Shown: one piece after another, positions 5,764 to 6,222 of the stretch
Layout: every line of letters starts with the position of its first letter
Position numbering within the stretch: the first letter of the stretch is position 1
Assembly (NCBI GenBank): GCA_964516635.1
Contig: CAZEZY010000135.1
Location: 1-6,222 of the forward strand
DNA from: CAZEZY01 sp964516635
GTDB taxonomy: Bacteria > Pseudomonadota > Gammaproteobacteria > Burkholderiales > Burkholderiaceae_C
Length of the DNA stretch: 6,222 nt
Direction: 5' to 3'
Notes under the pieces: model-generated
The model's input: the letters and a program-made list of their open reading frames with translations, nothing else
Told to the model about the DNA's origin: nothing
Database searches by the model: none
Position numbers and translations under genes: made by a program

Positions 5764-6222
5764 TCAAGCGGCCTTCTTGTCGGTCTGTGCCATGAGCTGC
5801 TCCACCCATTCACGCGGGGCCATGGGAAACCCGAGGCGCTCTCGACTGTCGTGGTAGCTCTGGGCCACGCTGCGTGCCAGGTTGCGGATGCGACCGATGT
5901 AAGCGGCCCGTTCCGTCACCGATATGGCTCCCCGTGCATCGAGCAGGTTGAAGGTGTGGGCGGCCTTGAGCACCTGCTCGTAAGCCGGCAAGGCCAGCTG
6001 ATGGGCCATGAGGTGTCGAGCCTGCTTTTCGTGGGCACCAAAGGCCGTGAACAGGAATTCGGCGTCGGAATGTTCAAAGTTGTAGGTCGACTGCTCCACC
6101 TCGTTCTGGTGATAGACATCGCCGTAGCTCAGGGTGTCGGTCCACTTGAGGTGGTAGATGTTGTCCACGCCCTGCAGGTACATGGCCAGGCGTTCGAGGC
6201 CGTAGGTGATTTCGCCCGTGAT
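5764..6222 (-). CDS. glyQ: Glycyl-tRNA synthetase alpha subunit, C-terminal 152 residues (5' end beyond the window)
   Basis: This is the C-terminal half of the alpha subunit, the class II catalytic subunit that activates glycine with ATP and charges tRNA-Gly together with GlyS. The visible part begins ITGEITYGLERLAMYLQGVD (first 20 residues in the window), continuous with the GlyQ core. It goes on through GDVYHQNEVEQSTYNFE, LPAYEQVLKAAHTFNLLDAR and ISVTERAAYIGRIR to the ending RERLGFPM plus a short variable tail. All are highly conserved GlyQ segments. The frame is open to the window edge, so the true start lies outside, and an internal Met near 6183 should not be taken as the start. It stops 17 nt before glyS, so the two subunits are made from one message. 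Confidence 0.97.
   Translation of the reverse strand: MTGEITYGLERLAMYLQGVDNIYHLKWTDTLSYGDVYHQNEVEQSTYNFEHSDAEFLFTAFGAHEKQARHLMAHQLALPAYEQVLKAAHTFNLLDARGAISVTERAAYIGRIRNLARSVAQSYHDSRERLGFPMAPREWVEQLMAQTDKKAA

Noticed and set aside
4160..5857. Long plus-strand open frame of 565 codons opposite glyS and the glyQ end
   Set aside because: It is a mirror of highly conserved glyS/glyQ coding sequence in GC-rich DNA. Its translation is rich in His, Gln and Arg with no recognisable domain.
1..6222. A novel defence, mobile or CRISPR-like system
   Set aside because: Every stretch is accounted for by recognisable core metabolic genes and short gaps. No repeats other than the paired operators, no integrase or transposase, and no compositional break were seen.

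Overview
The window is ordinary, GC-rich, tightly packed bacterial chromosome. All eight genes lie on the minus strand, so the biological reading order runs from high to low coordinates. The GC-rich codon use, the alpha2beta2 type of glycyl-tRNA synthetase with separate glyQ and glyS, the order glyQ-glyS-gmhB-plsC-metallopeptidase, and the isovaleryl-CoA dehydrogenase next to a LiuR-type MerR regulator together suggest a betaproteobacterium. Burkholderiales, probably a member of the Comamonadaceae, is the best guess. This placement is inferred from protein character and gene order, not from a search.

High-coordinate half (about 6222 down to 1484): a housekeeping gene string. It holds the 3' part of glyQ (cut by the window edge), complete glyS, gmhB (a heptose bisphosphate phosphatase for LPS core), a PlsC-family acyltransferase (phospholipid synthesis), and a YgjP-type zinc metallopeptidase. 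Gaps are 17, 3, -4 (overlapping ATGA) and about 4 nt, with no terminator or promoter visible between them. One transcript with translational coupling is the simplest reading.

Low-coordinate half (about 1500 down to 1): the start of a leucine/isovalerate catabolic (liu) locus. It holds a MerR-family regulator (liuR), a PaaI-like hotdog thioesterase, and the N-terminal 151 residues of isovaleryl-CoA dehydrogenase (liuA/ivd), which runs off the window. Two nearly identical 22-bp palindromes (21 of 22 bases the same) lie in front of liuR and in front of the thioesterase-liuA pair. They are the obvious LiuR operators. Each abuts a -10-like hexamer in the same geometry. The operator in front of liuR lies partly inside the coding end of the metallopeptidase gene and contains its stop codon.

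I see no mobile element, CRISPR array, tRNA or rRNA gene, phage gene or defence system, and no wholly new system. The points most worth a second look are the paired operators, the operator embedded in the neighbour's coding sequence, and the thioesterase placed under apparent LiuR control ahead of liuA.
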